Source: Pseudomonas marginalis
GTDB lineage: Bacteria > Pseudomonadota > Gammaproteobacteria > Pseudomonadales > Pseudomonadaceae
Reading direction: 5' to 3'
DNA length: 64,000 nucleotides
Assembly (NCBI RefSeq): GCF_900105325.1
Contig: NZ_FNSU01000003.1
Span: forward strand, 4,043,501 to 4,107,500
The position numbers and the translations under genes are program-made. Position 1 is the first letter of the stretch. The number at the start of each line of letters is the position of its first letter. The notes beneath the pieces were generated by a model that worked only from the letters and a program-made list of their open reading frames with translations, was not told the DNA's origin and did not search any database. Shown here one piece after another: positions 24,271 to 33,208 of the stretch.

Positions 24271-24825
24271 AAGGAATACGTCGGAACTGCGGATGTACAA
24301 CTGCATCGACAGATGGCCGTCATGCACGAACGCCTGGTACAGCAGGTGGCACGGTGGCAGGGCTTGCTTGCCGTTGCGCGCGTTTTCCTGCGGGCTCCTG
24401 GTTTCGTCCGGCAGGTATTCGACGTTCCAGCCGTGGAACAGGATGCGACGGCTGTTGGGGTTGGTCTTGAGCGTGTGCACCATGTAGTCGATCTGGTTGA
24501 TCGTGCCGCCATCCTTGGTCGGCCAGGCGGTCCACTGCTCGCCATACACCGGGCCCAGGTCACCGTCTTCGGTGGCCCACTCGTCCCAGATTTTCACACC
24601 GTTTTCGTTCAACCACTTGATGTTGGTGTTGCCGCTCAACATCCAGATCAGCTCATTGGCGATGCTTTTGAAGTGAAGCTTCTTGGTGGTCAGCAGCGGG
24701 AAACCGTCGGCCAAGTTATGCCGATACTGACGGGCAAACACGGCCTTGGTGCCGGTGCCGGTACGGTCGCCTTTGGTCAGGCCATTGGTCACGACGTCGT
24801 TCAGTAGTTCGAGATATTGCTTCAT
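24271..24825 (-). pseudogene. thyA: resident thyA, truncated by island insertion
   Basis: The first 184-185 codons of a normal Pseudomonas thymidylate synthase, including RTGTGT, the catalytic ALPPCH (Cys159) and LYIRSSDVFL. Homology then ends; the frame runs a further 14 codons into island DNA (CPREETAQY...) to a stop at 24226. The lost C-terminal third holds dUMP- and folate-binding residues, so the product should be inactive. The 3' remainder must lie at the far left end of the island, outside the window. The thyA-lgt order is the usual Pseudomonas one. Confidence 0.95.
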
Positions 24826-24877
24826 GTCATTACCCGTATCGTTGAAGCCGAGACCTCGCGGGCCTCGGCATTCGAAT

Positions 24878-25690
24878 TTAAAGCGCGGTGTGCTTCAGCG
24901 GTTGCGGGCGATTGTACGCCCACCACAGCAGGCCCAGGCCGACCAGGATCATCGGAATGCTGAGCACTTGTCCCATGGTCAGCCAGCCCCACGCCAGGTA
25001 CCCCAGTTGGGCATCCGGCACGCGCACGAACTCGACGATGAAACGGAAGATCCCGTAGAACAGCGCGAACATGCCGGAAACGGCCATGGTCGGGCGTGGT
25101 TTGCGCGAAAAGAGGTACAGGATAAGGAACAGGGCCACGCCTTCCAACGCGAACTGGTACAGCTGCGACGGATGGCGCGGCAGTTGCGCCGGGTCGCTGA
25201 ACGGCGGGAACACCATGGCCCACGGCACGTCGGTCGGCTTGCCCCACAACTCGGCGTTGATGAAGTTGCCGATGCGCCCGGCGCCCAGGCCGATCGGTAC
25301 CAGCGGCGCGACGAAGTCCATCAGTTGGAAGAACGACTTGCCGTTGCGCCGGCCAAACCACCAGGCCGCGATCATTACGCCGATAAAGCCACCGTGGAAT
25401 GCCATGCCGCCTTTCCACACTTCGAAGATCAGCGTCGGGTTGGCGATGTAGGCCGAGAGATCGTAAAACAGCACATACCCCAGGCGCCCGCCGACGATCA
25501 CCCCCATCGACAACCAGAACACCATGTCGGAGAGCTTCTCCTTGGTCCAGGTCGGGTCGAAACGGTTCAGGCGCCGGGAGGCCAGCAGCCATGCACCGCC
25601 GATGCCGATCAGGTACATCAACCCGTACCAGTGGATTTTCAGCGGACCGATGGCCAGGGCCACCGGGTCGATCTGCGGGTAAGGCAGCAT
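24878..25690 (-). CDS. lgt: prolipoprotein diacylglyceryl transferase
   Basis: A 270-residue inner-membrane enzyme that adds diacylglycerol from phosphatidylglycerol to the lipobox cysteine, the first step of lipoprotein maturation. Seven hydrophobic helices, the HGGFIGVMIA segment near residue 98 and the Lgt signature GAGRIGNFINAELWG near 140 are all present, with the essential Arg and Asn/Glu. It lies 52 bp upstream of thyA on the same strand. Insertion of the island leaves lgt and its promoter untouched. Confidence 0.97.
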   Translation of the reverse strand: MLPYPQIDPVALAIGPLKIHWYGLMYLIGIGGAWLLASRRLNRFDPTWTKEKLSDMVFWLSMGVIVGGRLGYVLFYDLSAYIANPTLIFEVWKGGMAFHGGFIGVMIAAWWFGRRNGKSFFQLMDFVAPLVPIGLGAGRIGNFINAELWGKPTDVPWAMVFPPFSDPAQLPRHPSQLYQFALEGVALFLILYLFSRKPRPTMAVSGMFALFYGIFRFIVEFVRVPDAQLGYLAWGWLTMGQVLSIPMILVGLGLLWWAYNRPQPLKHTAL

Positions 25691-25755
25691 TGCGACTCCT
25701 CGTTAAATCATTCGTTATGGCAACCGGACCATGCCCGGGCGCGATTAAGCCTGCG

Positions 25756-26538
25756 TTACAGCAAAAAATTCAAACCGACACAAAACAGCAAGCCGGCGAA
25801 CAACCGCTTGAGCACGCGCGGCGACAACCGGTGCGCCAGGCGTGCGCCGAAACGGGCAAACACCATGCTGGTCAGGGCAATGCCCAGCAGCGCCGGCAAA
25901 TACACGAACCCTAGACTATGAGCGGGCAACAGCGGGTCATGCCAGCCCAGAATCATGAAACTTAACGCACTGGCCAAGGCAATCGGCAGGCCACAGGCGG
26001 ACGAGGTGGCCACCGCTTGTTGCATCGGCACGCTGCGCCAGGTCAAAAACGGCACGGTCAGCGAGCCGCCGCCGATGCCGAAAATCGCCGAAGCCCAGCC
26101 AATCAGGGTACCGGCCACAGTCAGGCCGAGCTTGCCCGGCACCGTGCGGCTGGCCTTGGGCTTGACCTCCAGGGCCAGTTGCACGGCGATGATCAGGGCG
26201 AATACGCCGATGATCTTCTGCAAGTGGGGGCCGGAAATCGCCTCGGCGGTCAGCGCACCAAAACCGGCGCCGAGCAGGATGCCCACGGTCATCCAGACAA
26301 AGATCGGCCAACGCACCGCGCCACGTCGGTGGTGCTCACGCACGGCATTGACCGAGGTAAAGATGATCGTCGCCAGGGAGGTGCCCACGGCCAGGTGGGT
26401 CAGCACCTGCGGGTCGAAGCCCTGCAAGGTGAAGCTGAACACCAGCACCGGCACGATAATGATCCCGCCGCCCACGCCAAACAGCCCGGCGAGTACGCCC
26501 GCGCACGCGCCCAGCAGCAAATACAGCAGAAATTCCAT
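25756..26538 (-). CDS. TauE/SafE-family sulfite exporter-like permease
   Basis: A 260-residue membrane protein of the TauE/SafE (DUF81) family with about eight helices. Two glycine-rich repeats, GLFGVGGGIIIVPVLV near residue 18 and IFGIGGGSLTVPFL near 160, are the family hallmark. Relatives export sulfite, sulfoacetate or related organosulfur anions; the substrate here is unknown. The ATG at 26538 gives the hydrophobic N-terminus MEFLLYLLLG; the in-frame start at 26550 adds only four residues. It precedes lgt on the same strand. Confidence 0.88.
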   Translation of the reverse strand: MEFLLYLLLGACAGVLAGLFGVGGGIIIVPVLVFSFTLQGFDPQVLTHLAVGTSLATIIFTSVNAVREHHRRGAVRWPIFVWMTVGILLGAGFGALTAEAISGPHLQKIIGVFALIIAVQLALEVKPKASRTVPGKLGLTVAGTLIGWASAIFGIGGGSLTVPFLTWRSVPMQQAVATSSACGLPIALASALSFMILGWHDPLLPAHSLGFVYLPALLGIALTSMVFARFGARLAHRLSPRVLKRLFAGLLFCVGLNFLL

Positions 26539-26659
26539 GGGAGCCCCCAAACCAGGTCCGGCATGTTAACGGATGGAAGGCATGCGACCCAACTGGATAC
26601 GATGGAACACCGCTGCCGGTGTGGGTAGAGTGGCAAAAAACACAAACGGGAATCGCCTG

Positions 26660-27406
26660 ATGTGCCTGATTGTTTTTGCCTGGCGGCCGGGCCATGCCCA
26701 GCCGCTGATCGTCGCGGCCAACCGTGATGAGTTCTACGCCCGCCCCAGCCTGCCGCTGGCGCAGTGGCCGGATGCGCCCAAAGTCTACGCCGGCCGCGAT
26801 CAGCAAGCGGGCGGCACCTGGCTGGGCGTGAATGCCGATGGGCGTTTTGCTGCCCTGACCAATATCCGTGATCCGCACCAGCCGCCGGCACGCAAGTCCC
26901 GCGGGGAGCTGGTGGCACGGTTTCTCAGTGGTTCGCTGCCGATTGACCAGTATTTGGCCGAGGTTAATGGCCGTTCGATTGAATATGCCGGGTTTAACCT
27001 GCTGGTGGGGACGCGGGAAGAGTTGTGGCATTACAACGCCAATCACACCGAGCCGACGCAGTTGAAAGCGGGCGTGTATGGGTTATCCAATGCAGGGCTG
27101 GATACACCTTGGCCAAAACTGCTTAAGGCCAAAGCCGCGCTGAGTGAGTTGCTGAACGATCCCCGGCCCGAAGCGCTACTGGAGATTCTGAGCGATCCGC
27201 AGATTGCACCGTTTGCCGAGCTGCCGGATACCGGCGTGGGGTTGGCGACGGAGAGTTTGCTGTCGAGTGTGTTTATCGCCAGCCCCAGTTATGGGACACG
27301 GGCGAGCACGGCGTTGATTGTGAATGCCGATGGCACGCGGCGGATGGTGGAGCGCAGCTTTGGACCGCATGGTGGACGGCTCGGAGAGGTAGAACTCAAG
27401 TTCTGA
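26660..27406 (+). CDS. NRDE family protein (TANGO2-like)
   Basis: A 248-residue protein of the NRDE/TANGO2 family. It begins MCLIVFAW and has the name-giving NRDEFYARPS near residue 25, then AGGTWLGVNADGRFAALTN. The N-terminal Cys after Met suggests an Ntn-hydrolase-like fold. The function is not settled; eukaryotic relatives affect Golgi and haem or acyl-CoA handling. The frame opens at 26573, but the conserved start is at 26660. It is divergent from tauE. Confidence 0.88.
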   Translation: MCLIVFAWRPGHAQPLIVAANRDEFYARPSLPLAQWPDAPKVYAGRDQQAGGTWLGVNADGRFAALTNIRDPHQPPARKSRGELVARFLSGSLPIDQYLAEVNGRSIEYAGFNLLVGTREELWHYNANHTEPTQLKAGVYGLSNAGLDTPWPKLLKAKAALSELLNDPRPEALLEILSDPQIAPFAELPDTGVGLATESLLSSVFIASPSYGTRASTALIVNADGTRRMVERSFGPHGGRLGEVELKF

Positions 27407-27489
27407 CGCTGATGCCGTCTTACCCAGCAGCGCGCCCTACGCAGCCTCGCGCGCTCGACAGCTGCTACGGGCGGGGCTGCGTATCGCCA

Positions 27490-29769
27490 TTAAAGGGTCT
27501 TGGCAGACGCCGGGTTGATCATCCGCGTCAGCCCCAGGTTTTTCAGCGCCAATTGCAGCGAGCTGTGGATAACCTGCGGGTTGTCGATGGTCATCAACTC
27601 CGCCAGCAGATCCTTGGCCATGCTCAGTTCAACCTGGCGCAGCATCCACTTCACCTTCGGCAGGTTGGTGGCGTTCATCGACAGGCTATCAAAGCCCATC
27701 GCCATCAACAGCACCGCTGCCGCCGGGTCACCGGCCATTTCACCGCAGATGCTCACCGGCTTGCCTTCGGCATGGGCGTCGCGCACCACGTGTTGCAGGG
27801 CTTGCAGCACCGCCGGGTGCAGGTAGTCGTAGAGGTCGGCCACCCGTGGGTTGTTACGGTCCACGGCCAGCAGGTACTGGGTCAGGTCGTTGGAGCCCAC
27901 GGACAGGAAGTCCACCTGCCGCGCCAGTTCCTTGGCCTGGTACACCGCCGCCGGGATTTCGATCATCACGCCAATCGGCGGCATCGGTACGTCGGCGCCT
28001 TCGTCGCGCACTTCGCCCCAGGCACGGTGGATCAGGTGCAAGGCTTCTTCCAGCTCATGGGTGCCGGAGATCATCGGCAGCAGGATGCGCAGGTTGTTCA
28101 GGCCTTCGCTGGCCTTGAGCATGGCTCGGGTCTGCACCAGGAAGATTTCAGGGTGGTCGAGGGTAACGCGAATACCGCGCCAGCCGAGGAAGGGGTTGTC
28201 TTCCTTGATCGGGAAATACGACAGTGACTTGTCGCCACCGATGTCCAGGCTGCGCATGGTCACCGGCAACGGGTGGAAGGCGGACAGTTGCTCGCGATAA
28301 ATCGCCAGCTGCTCCTTCTCACTCGGGAAACGCTGGTTGATCATGAACGGCACTTCGGTGCGGTACAGCCCCACGCCTTCGGCGCCGCGCTGTTGCGCGC
28401 GCGCCACATCGGCCAGCAGGCCGGTGTTGACCAGCAGCGGTACACGGTGACCGTCGAGGGTCACGCACGGCAGTTCGCGCAAGGAATCGAGCCCGAGCGC
28501 CAGTTGCTTCTCTTCTTCCACCACCTCGGCGTATTGCTTGCGCAGGACTTCGCTGGGGTTGGTAAACACCTCGCCGCGATGCCCATCGACGATCATGTCG
28601 ATACCGTCGACCTTGGAGTACGGCAGGTCCACCAGGCCCATCACCGTCGGAATGCCCATGGCCCGGGCCAGGATCGCGACGTGGGAGTTACCCGAACCCA
28701 GGACCGAGACCAGGCCCACCAACTTGCCTTCGGGCACTTCGCCGAGCATGGTGGCGGTCAGTTCTTCACTGATCAGGATGGTGTTGTCGGGGTAGACCAG
28801 GTTGGTGCTGCGGTCTTCCTGCAGGTAGGCCAGCAGGCGGCGGCCGAGGTCGCGCACATCCGAGGCCCGCTCGCGCAGGTAGGCGTCGTCCATCAATTCG
28901 AAACGGTTGACGTGATCGGTGACCACCTGACGCAGCGCGCCCTGGGCCCACTGGCCGGTCTTGATCACGGTCTTGACTTCGTTCCCGAGGGACGCGTCGT
29001 CGAGCATCATCTGGTACACGTCAAACAGCGCGCGCTCTTCGGGGCGCAACTGGGTGGCCAGCTTGGTCGACAGGTTGCGCATGTCGGCGCGCACGCCTTC
29101 CAGGGCCGTCTTGAACAGTTTGATTTCAGCGTCGATGTCGTCGACGTGCTTGTCCGGCACCACATCGAGGTCGGCCGGCGGCAACATGACCACGGCAGTA
29201 CCGACCGCCGCACCCGGCGAACCCGGTACACCGACGAACTTGGCTTCCTGGATACCCTTGCCCTGGCCGCCCAGGCCGCGAATCGAGCCGGTGGCTTCGG
29301 CGTGGGCGATAACCCCGGCGAGCTGCGCGCTCATGGTCACGAGGAAGGCTTCTTCGCCCTCGTCGAACTGGCGACGTTCTTTTTGCTGGATGACCAATAC
29401 GCCGACGACGCGGCGGTGGTGAATGATCGGTGCGCCGAGGAACGAGGCGTAGCGCTCTTCGCCGGTTTCGGCAAAGTAGCGATAACGCGGGTGATCGGCC
29501 GCGTTTTCAAGGTTCAGGGGTTCTTCACGCGTCCCCACCAAGCCCACCAGACCTTCATTGGGCGCCATGCTGACCTTGCCGATGGAGCGCTTGTTCAAGC
29601 CCTCGGTGGCCATCAGCACAAAACGGTTGGTCTCTGGGTCCAGCAGGTAAACCGAGCAGACCTGGCTGCCCATGGCTTCCTTGACGCGCAACACAATAAT
29701 CCCCAACGCCGCCTTGAGATCCTTGGCGGAGTTAACTTCCTGGACGATCTTGCGCAGCGTATTGAGCAT
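27490..29769 (-). CDS. ptsP: phosphoenolpyruvate-protein phosphotransferase PtsP (EI-Ntr)
   Basis: A 759-residue enzyme that starts the nitrogen phosphotransferase relay, passing phosphate from PEP to NPr and then EIIA-Ntr. An N-terminal GAF domain (about 17-160) senses nitrogen signals. The EI domain follows, with the phosphorylated His363 in LGSGNSHVAILARAMGIPT, and the PEP-binding barrel holds GLYRTEVPFM and the C-terminal SICGEMAGDP. The full length matches the family. It lies 22 bp after rppH on the same strand, the usual Pseudomonas pairing. Confidence 0.97.
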   Translation of the reverse strand: MLNTLRKIVQEVNSAKDLKAALGIIVLRVKEAMGSQVCSVYLLDPETNRFVLMATEGLNKRSIGKVSMAPNEGLVGLVGTREEPLNLENAADHPRYRYFAETGEERYASFLGAPIIHHRRVVGVLVIQQKERRQFDEGEEAFLVTMSAQLAGVIAHAEATGSIRGLGGQGKGIQEAKFVGVPGSPGAAVGTAVVMLPPADLDVVPDKHVDDIDAEIKLFKTALEGVRADMRNLSTKLATQLRPEERALFDVYQMMLDDASLGNEVKTVIKTGQWAQGALRQVVTDHVNRFELMDDAYLRERASDVRDLGRRLLAYLQEDRSTNLVYPDNTILISEELTATMLGEVPEGKLVGLVSVLGSGNSHVAILARAMGIPTVMGLVDLPYSKVDGIDMIVDGHRGEVFTNPSEVLRKQYAEVVEEEKQLALGLDSLRELPCVTLDGHRVPLLVNTGLLADVARAQQRGAEGVGLYRTEVPFMINQRFPSEKEQLAIYREQLSAFHPLPVTMRSLDIGGDKSLSYFPIKEDNPFLGWRGIRVTLDHPEIFLVQTRAMLKASEGLNNLRILLPMISGTHELEEALHLIHRAWGEVRDEGADVPMPPIGVMIEIPAAVYQAKELARQVDFLSVGSNDLTQYLLAVDRNNPRVADLYDYLHPAVLQALQHVVRDAHAEGKPVSICGEMAGDPAAAVLLMAMGFDSLSMNATNLPKVKWMLRQVELSMAKDLLAELMTIDNPQVIHSSLQLALKNLGLTRMINPASAKTL

Positions 29770-29791
29770 GGCTCGGGGTCGAACTCCGTCG

Positions 29792-30271
29792 TCAGTCGCG
29801 CGCTAAAAGGCGCGGGGCAAGCTCTTTGAGAGCGCGACGATAAACCTCGCGCTTGAATGTCACCACCTGGCCCAGCGGGTACCAATAACTGACCCAACGC
29901 CAGCCATCGAACTCCGGCTTACCGGTCAAATCCATCCGCACCCGCTGCTCGTTGGAGATCAGGCGCAGGAGAAACCATTTCTGCTTCTGGCCGATGCACA
30001 GCGGTTGGCTGTGGGTACGCACCAGGCGTTGCGGCAAACGATAGCGCAACCAGCCCCGGGTACAGGCCAGAATCTGCACATCTTCACGCTCAAGGCCGAC
30101 TTCTTCGTTCAACTCACGGTACAAGGCGTCTTCAGGGGTTTCGTCGGGGTTGATTCCGCCTTGAGGAAACTGCCAGGCATCTTGGTTGATTCGGCGAGCC
30201 CATAGCACCTGTCCGGCATCATTCGTAAGAATAATCCCGACATTAGGACGGAAACCATCGGGGTCGATCAC
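29792..30271 (-). CDS. rppH: RNA pyrophosphohydrolase RppH
   Basis: A 159-residue Nudix hydrolase that removes pyrophosphate from 5' triphosphate mRNA ends and so opens them to RNase E decay. The start is a GTG at 30271 giving VIDPDGFRPNVGIIL, the conserved family N-terminus; the frame continues upstream to 30331 without homology. The Nudix box GGINPDETPEDALYREL then NEEVGL is intact near residue 37. It forms an operon with ptsP. Confidence 0.95.
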   Translation of the reverse strand: MIDPDGFRPNVGIILTNDAGQVLWARRINQDAWQFPQGGINPDETPEDALYRELNEEVGLEREDVQILACTRGWLRYRLPQRLVRTHSQPLCIGQKQKWFLLRLISNEQRVRMDLTGKPEFDGWRWVSYWYPLGQVVTFKREVYRRALKELAPRLLARD

Positions 30272-30414
30272 GGCAACAACCTCGCAAACGCATGTCGCCG
30301 CATTGTTCCACAAAGGTTGTTCCAGCGGCAACGAGGCTTCTTACCTTATGTGCACTCTTGTGAAAAGACCGTATTCTGGACGCCTTTTTACAGACTTTTC
30401 AGCGAGTAACTGCA

Positions 30415-31074
30415 ATGCGCCTGGCTTTATTCGACTTGGACAACACCCTTCTCGGCGGTGACAGCGACCACGCGTGGGGCGATTACCTCTGCGAACGGGG
30501 GATTCTCGACGCGGTCGCCTACAAAGCCCGCAACGACGAGTTCTACCAGGACTACCTGGCCGGCAAGCTGGACAACGCCGCCTACCTGAACTTCTGCCTG
30601 GACATCCTCGGCCGCACCGAGATGGCCCAGCTGGACGAATGGCATAACGACTATATGCGCGACTGCATCGAGCCGATCATGCTGCCCCTGGCTGCTGAAC
30701 TGCTGGCCAAGCACCGCGCCGCTGGCGACAAGCTGGTGATCATCACCGCCACCAACCGTTTCGTCACCGCGCCAATTGCCGCACGCCTGGGCGTCGAGAC
30801 GCTGATCGCCACCGAGTGCGAGATGGAAAATGGCCGCTACACCGGGCGCAGCACTGATGTGCCGTGTTTTCGTGAAGGCAAGGTGACGCGCTTGAATCGG
30901 TGGTTGGAAGAGACTGGCTACAGCCTGGAAGACAGTTACTTCTACAGCGACTCGATGAATGACCTGCCGCTGTTGGAGCAGGTGACGCATCCGGTGGCGG
31001 TGGATCCGGATCCGAATCTGCGCGCTGAAGCCGAGAAGCGGGGTTGGCCGGTGATTACGCTGCGTAGCAAGTAA
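30415..31074 (+). CDS. HAD-IB family phosphatase (SerB-like)
   Basis: A 219-residue HAD hydrolase of subfamily IB. Motif I FDLDNTLLGGDSD is at residue 6 (DxD nucleophile and acid), motif II IITATNRF near 110, the Lys in FREGKVTRL near 157 and motif IV YFYSDSMNDLPLL near 180. These proteins are phosphoserine-phosphatase-like and act on small phosphomonoesters such as histidinol phosphate; the substrate is not certain. It is divergent from rppH. Confidence 0.9.
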   Translation: MRLALFDLDNTLLGGDSDHAWGDYLCERGILDAVAYKARNDEFYQDYLAGKLDNAAYLNFCLDILGRTEMAQLDEWHNDYMRDCIEPIMLPLAAELLAKHRAAGDKLVIITATNRFVTAPIAARLGVETLIATECEMENGRYTGRSTDVPCFREGKVTRLNRWLEETGYSLEDSYFYSDSMNDLPLLEQVTHPVAVDPDPNLRAEAEKRGWPVITLRSK

Positions 31075-31076
31075 CC

Positions 31077-31105
31077 GTGGTGAGCGGGCTTGCCCCGCTC
31101 ACCAC
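31077..31105. terminator. bidirectional hairpin between convergent genes
   Basis: GTGGTGAGCGGG (31077-31088) pairs with CCCGCTCACCAC (31094-31105) around a short loop. It lies between the convergent HAD phosphatase and DUF2269 genes. The same arm sequence recurs in the palindromic repeat at 59388-59535, so it is also a dispersed REP-like unit. There is no U-run, so termination strength is uncertain. Confidence 0.6.
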
Positions 31106-31515
31106 ACCGGCTTGGCGCCCATGAGCCCGGCAATCGCCACAAACCCCGCCAGGCTTACCACCGCCAGCACCAAGGTGAAATTCAGGCTGCCGCCCTCGCC
31201 TTTGCGCAGCCGGTTAAGCCGTGCCACCAGCCAGAACCAGGCCAGCGCGGCCACGGTGTAGAGGATGCTGGAACCCAGGATCCAGGTCTGCCCCAGCGGC
31301 CAGCCGACCAGGTGCACCAGCCACCAGCCGGTAAACGGCATGCTGACCATGCAAACGCCCATCAGCAACCACACGAACGCCCACGGGCGCTGCACAGTCA
31401 CGGCCGGGCCGTCGCTGCGCTTGCGCCAGGCCAACAGCGCCAGGCCGAGGCCGCTGAGCAGCAGCAACACCGTGGCGGCGATGTGGATAACTTTGAGGGT
31501 GGTCAGGGTTTCCAT
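31099..31515 (-). CDS. DUF2269 family membrane protein
   Basis: A 138-residue inner-membrane protein with four hydrophobic helices, matching the DUF2269 family: TLKVIHIAATVLLLLSGLG at the start and PFTGWWLVHLVGWPLGQTW in the middle. Conserved histidines in helices 1 and 3 hint at haem or metal binding, but no function is established. Its stop lies within the hairpin at 31077-31105. It is on the same strand as ilvA, 41 bp downstream of it. Confidence 0.85.
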   Translation of the reverse strand: METLTTLKVIHIAATVLLLLSGLGLALLAWRKRSDGPAVTVQRPWAFVWLLMGVCMVSMPFTGWWLVHLVGWPLGQTWILGSSILYTVAALAWFWLVARLNRLRKGEGGSLNFTLVLAVVSLAGFVAIAGLMGAKPVW

Positions 31516-31556
31516 ATGTCGTTTTCCTTAAAGGCCGCCCCAATCAGCGTAGTCGC

Positions 31557-33071
31557 TCAACCGAGAAACAGTTTGTAGGCCGGGTTATCGCTTTCATCCC
31601 AATACGGGTAGCCAATGGCCTCCAGGGCCGCCGGTACCAGATGGCGCTCGTTCGCCGGCACTTGCAGGCCGGCGACCACACGGCCGTCAGCGGCACCGTG
31701 GTTGCGATAGTGGAACATCGAGATGTTCCAGCGTCCGCCCAATTTATTAAGAAAGTTGAACAGCGCCCCCGGACGTTCCGGGAATTCGAAACGGAACACC
31801 ACTTCATCACTGACCTGGGCCGCATGCCCACCCACCATATGGCGGATGTGCAACTTGGCCAGTTCGTTCTCGGTCAGGTCCAGCACCGGGAAACCCTGGC
31901 TGGTGAGGCTGGCGATCAGCGCACTGCGCGGGTCGTTTTCCGGGTGGGTCTGCACGCCGACAAAGATGTGCGCTTCGCTGCCGGAGTGGTAGCGGTAGTT
32001 GAACTCGGTGATCTGGCGCTTGCCCACCGCCTCGCAGAACGCCTTGAAGCTGCCCGGTTTCTCAGGGATGGTCACGGCAATAATGGCTTCGCGACCTTCA
32101 CCCAGCTCGGCGCGCTCGGCCACATGGCGCAGGCGGTCGAAGTTGACGTTGGCGCCGGAGTCGATGGCCACCAGGGTCTGGCCGGTGACGCCACGGGTCT
32201 CCACGTATTTCTTGATGCCTGCTACGCCGAGCGCGCCGGCCGGCTCGGTGATGGAACGGGTGTCGTCGTAGATGTCCTTGATCGCGGCACAGATTTCATC
32301 GGTGCTGACGGTGATCACTTCATCCACATAGTGTTTGCAGATGTCGAAGGTGTGCTGGCCGATCTGCGCCACCGCCACGCCATCGGCAAAAATGCCCACG
32401 GTGGGCAGCACCACACGCTCGCCGGCGGCCATGGCAGCTTGCAGGCAGTTGGAGTCGTCCGGCTCGACGCCGATGATCCTGATCTCCGGGCGCAGGTATT
32501 TCACGTACGCCGCAATGCCCGCGATCAGCCCGCCGCCGCCCACCGGTACGAAAATCGCGTCCAGGGGCCCCGGGTGCTGGCGCAGGATCTCCATCGCCAC
32601 GGTGCCCTGCCCGGCAATGGTGTGCGGATCGTCGTAGGGGTGAATGTAGACGTAGCCTTTTTCGTCGACCAGCTTCAGCGAGTAGGCCAGGGCTTCCGGG
32701 AAGGAATCGCCGTGCAGCACCACTTTACCGCCACGGGAGCGCACGCCTTCGACCTTGATCTCCGGAGTGGTCTTGGGCATCACGATCGTGGCCTTGACCC
32801 CCAGCACCTTGGCCGCCAGGGCCAGGCCCTGGGCATGGTTGCCCGCCGAGGCCGTGACCACGCCGCGTGCACGCTCTTCAGCCGTCAATTGAGTCAGCTT
32901 GTTGTACGCGCCGCGAATCTTGAACGAGAACACCGGCTGCAGGTCTTCACGCTTGAGCCAGACCTTGTTGCCCAACCGCTCGGAGAGCTGGCGGGCGGTC
33001 TGTAGCGGGGTTTCTACGGCAACGTCATAGACGCGCGAGGTGAGGATCTTTTTGACGTACTGTTCAAGCAT
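31557..33071 (-). CDS. ilvA: threonine ammonia-lyase, biosynthetic
   Basis: A 504-residue PLP enzyme that converts threonine to 2-oxobutanoate, the first step of isoleucine synthesis. The PLP lysine is in PVFSFKIRGAYNKL (about residue 52); the cofactor glycine loop VGGGGLIAG lies near 186; and two ACT-like regulatory domains fill the C-terminal third (about 330-500), where isoleucine inhibits and valine activates. Length and order match the biosynthetic IlvA. It is divergent from rpiA. Confidence 0.97.
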   Translation of the reverse strand: MLEQYVKKILTSRVYDVAVETPLQTARQLSERLGNKVWLKREDLQPVFSFKIRGAYNKLTQLTAEERARGVVTASAGNHAQGLALAAKVLGVKATIVMPKTTPEIKVEGVRSRGGKVVLHGDSFPEALAYSLKLVDEKGYVYIHPYDDPHTIAGQGTVAMEILRQHPGPLDAIFVPVGGGGLIAGIAAYVKYLRPEIRIIGVEPDDSNCLQAAMAAGERVVLPTVGIFADGVAVAQIGQHTFDICKHYVDEVITVSTDEICAAIKDIYDDTRSITEPAGALGVAGIKKYVETRGVTGQTLVAIDSGANVNFDRLRHVAERAELGEGREAIIAVTIPEKPGSFKAFCEAVGKRQITEFNYRYHSGSEAHIFVGVQTHPENDPRSALIASLTSQGFPVLDLTENELAKLHIRHMVGGHAAQVSDEVVFRFEFPERPGALFNFLNKLGGRWNISMFHYRNHGAADGRVVAGLQVPANERHLVPAALEAIGYPYWDESDNPAYKLFLG

Positions 33072-33208
33072 CGGCGGAAATCACTGGGCGGGTTGGGCAG
33101 GGCCAAGGAGTCTAACCCAGCGTTTGGCCGGGCGACCACACGAATCCGGAGGTTTTGTTGGGTTATACTCGCGCGCCTCGATAACTCCCCGCCCGTTCCG
33201 GAGCCCGC

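Noticed and set aside
17133..24825. Two thyA copies as an ordinary gene duplication
   Set aside because: The copies are diverged, one is cut at an island boundary and the other is fused by overlap to the recombinase operon, so transfer with replacement explains the data better.
24746..25921. Long plus-strand frame opposite lgt and tauE (391 codons)
   Set aside because: It is antisense to two well-matched genes, its product is His/Arg/Gln-rich with no family features, and such frames arise in GC-rich DNA by codon bias.
28273..29829. Long plus-strand frame opposite ptsP (518 codons)
   Set aside because: It is the mirror of the ptsP codon pattern, with no recognisable domain or start signal.
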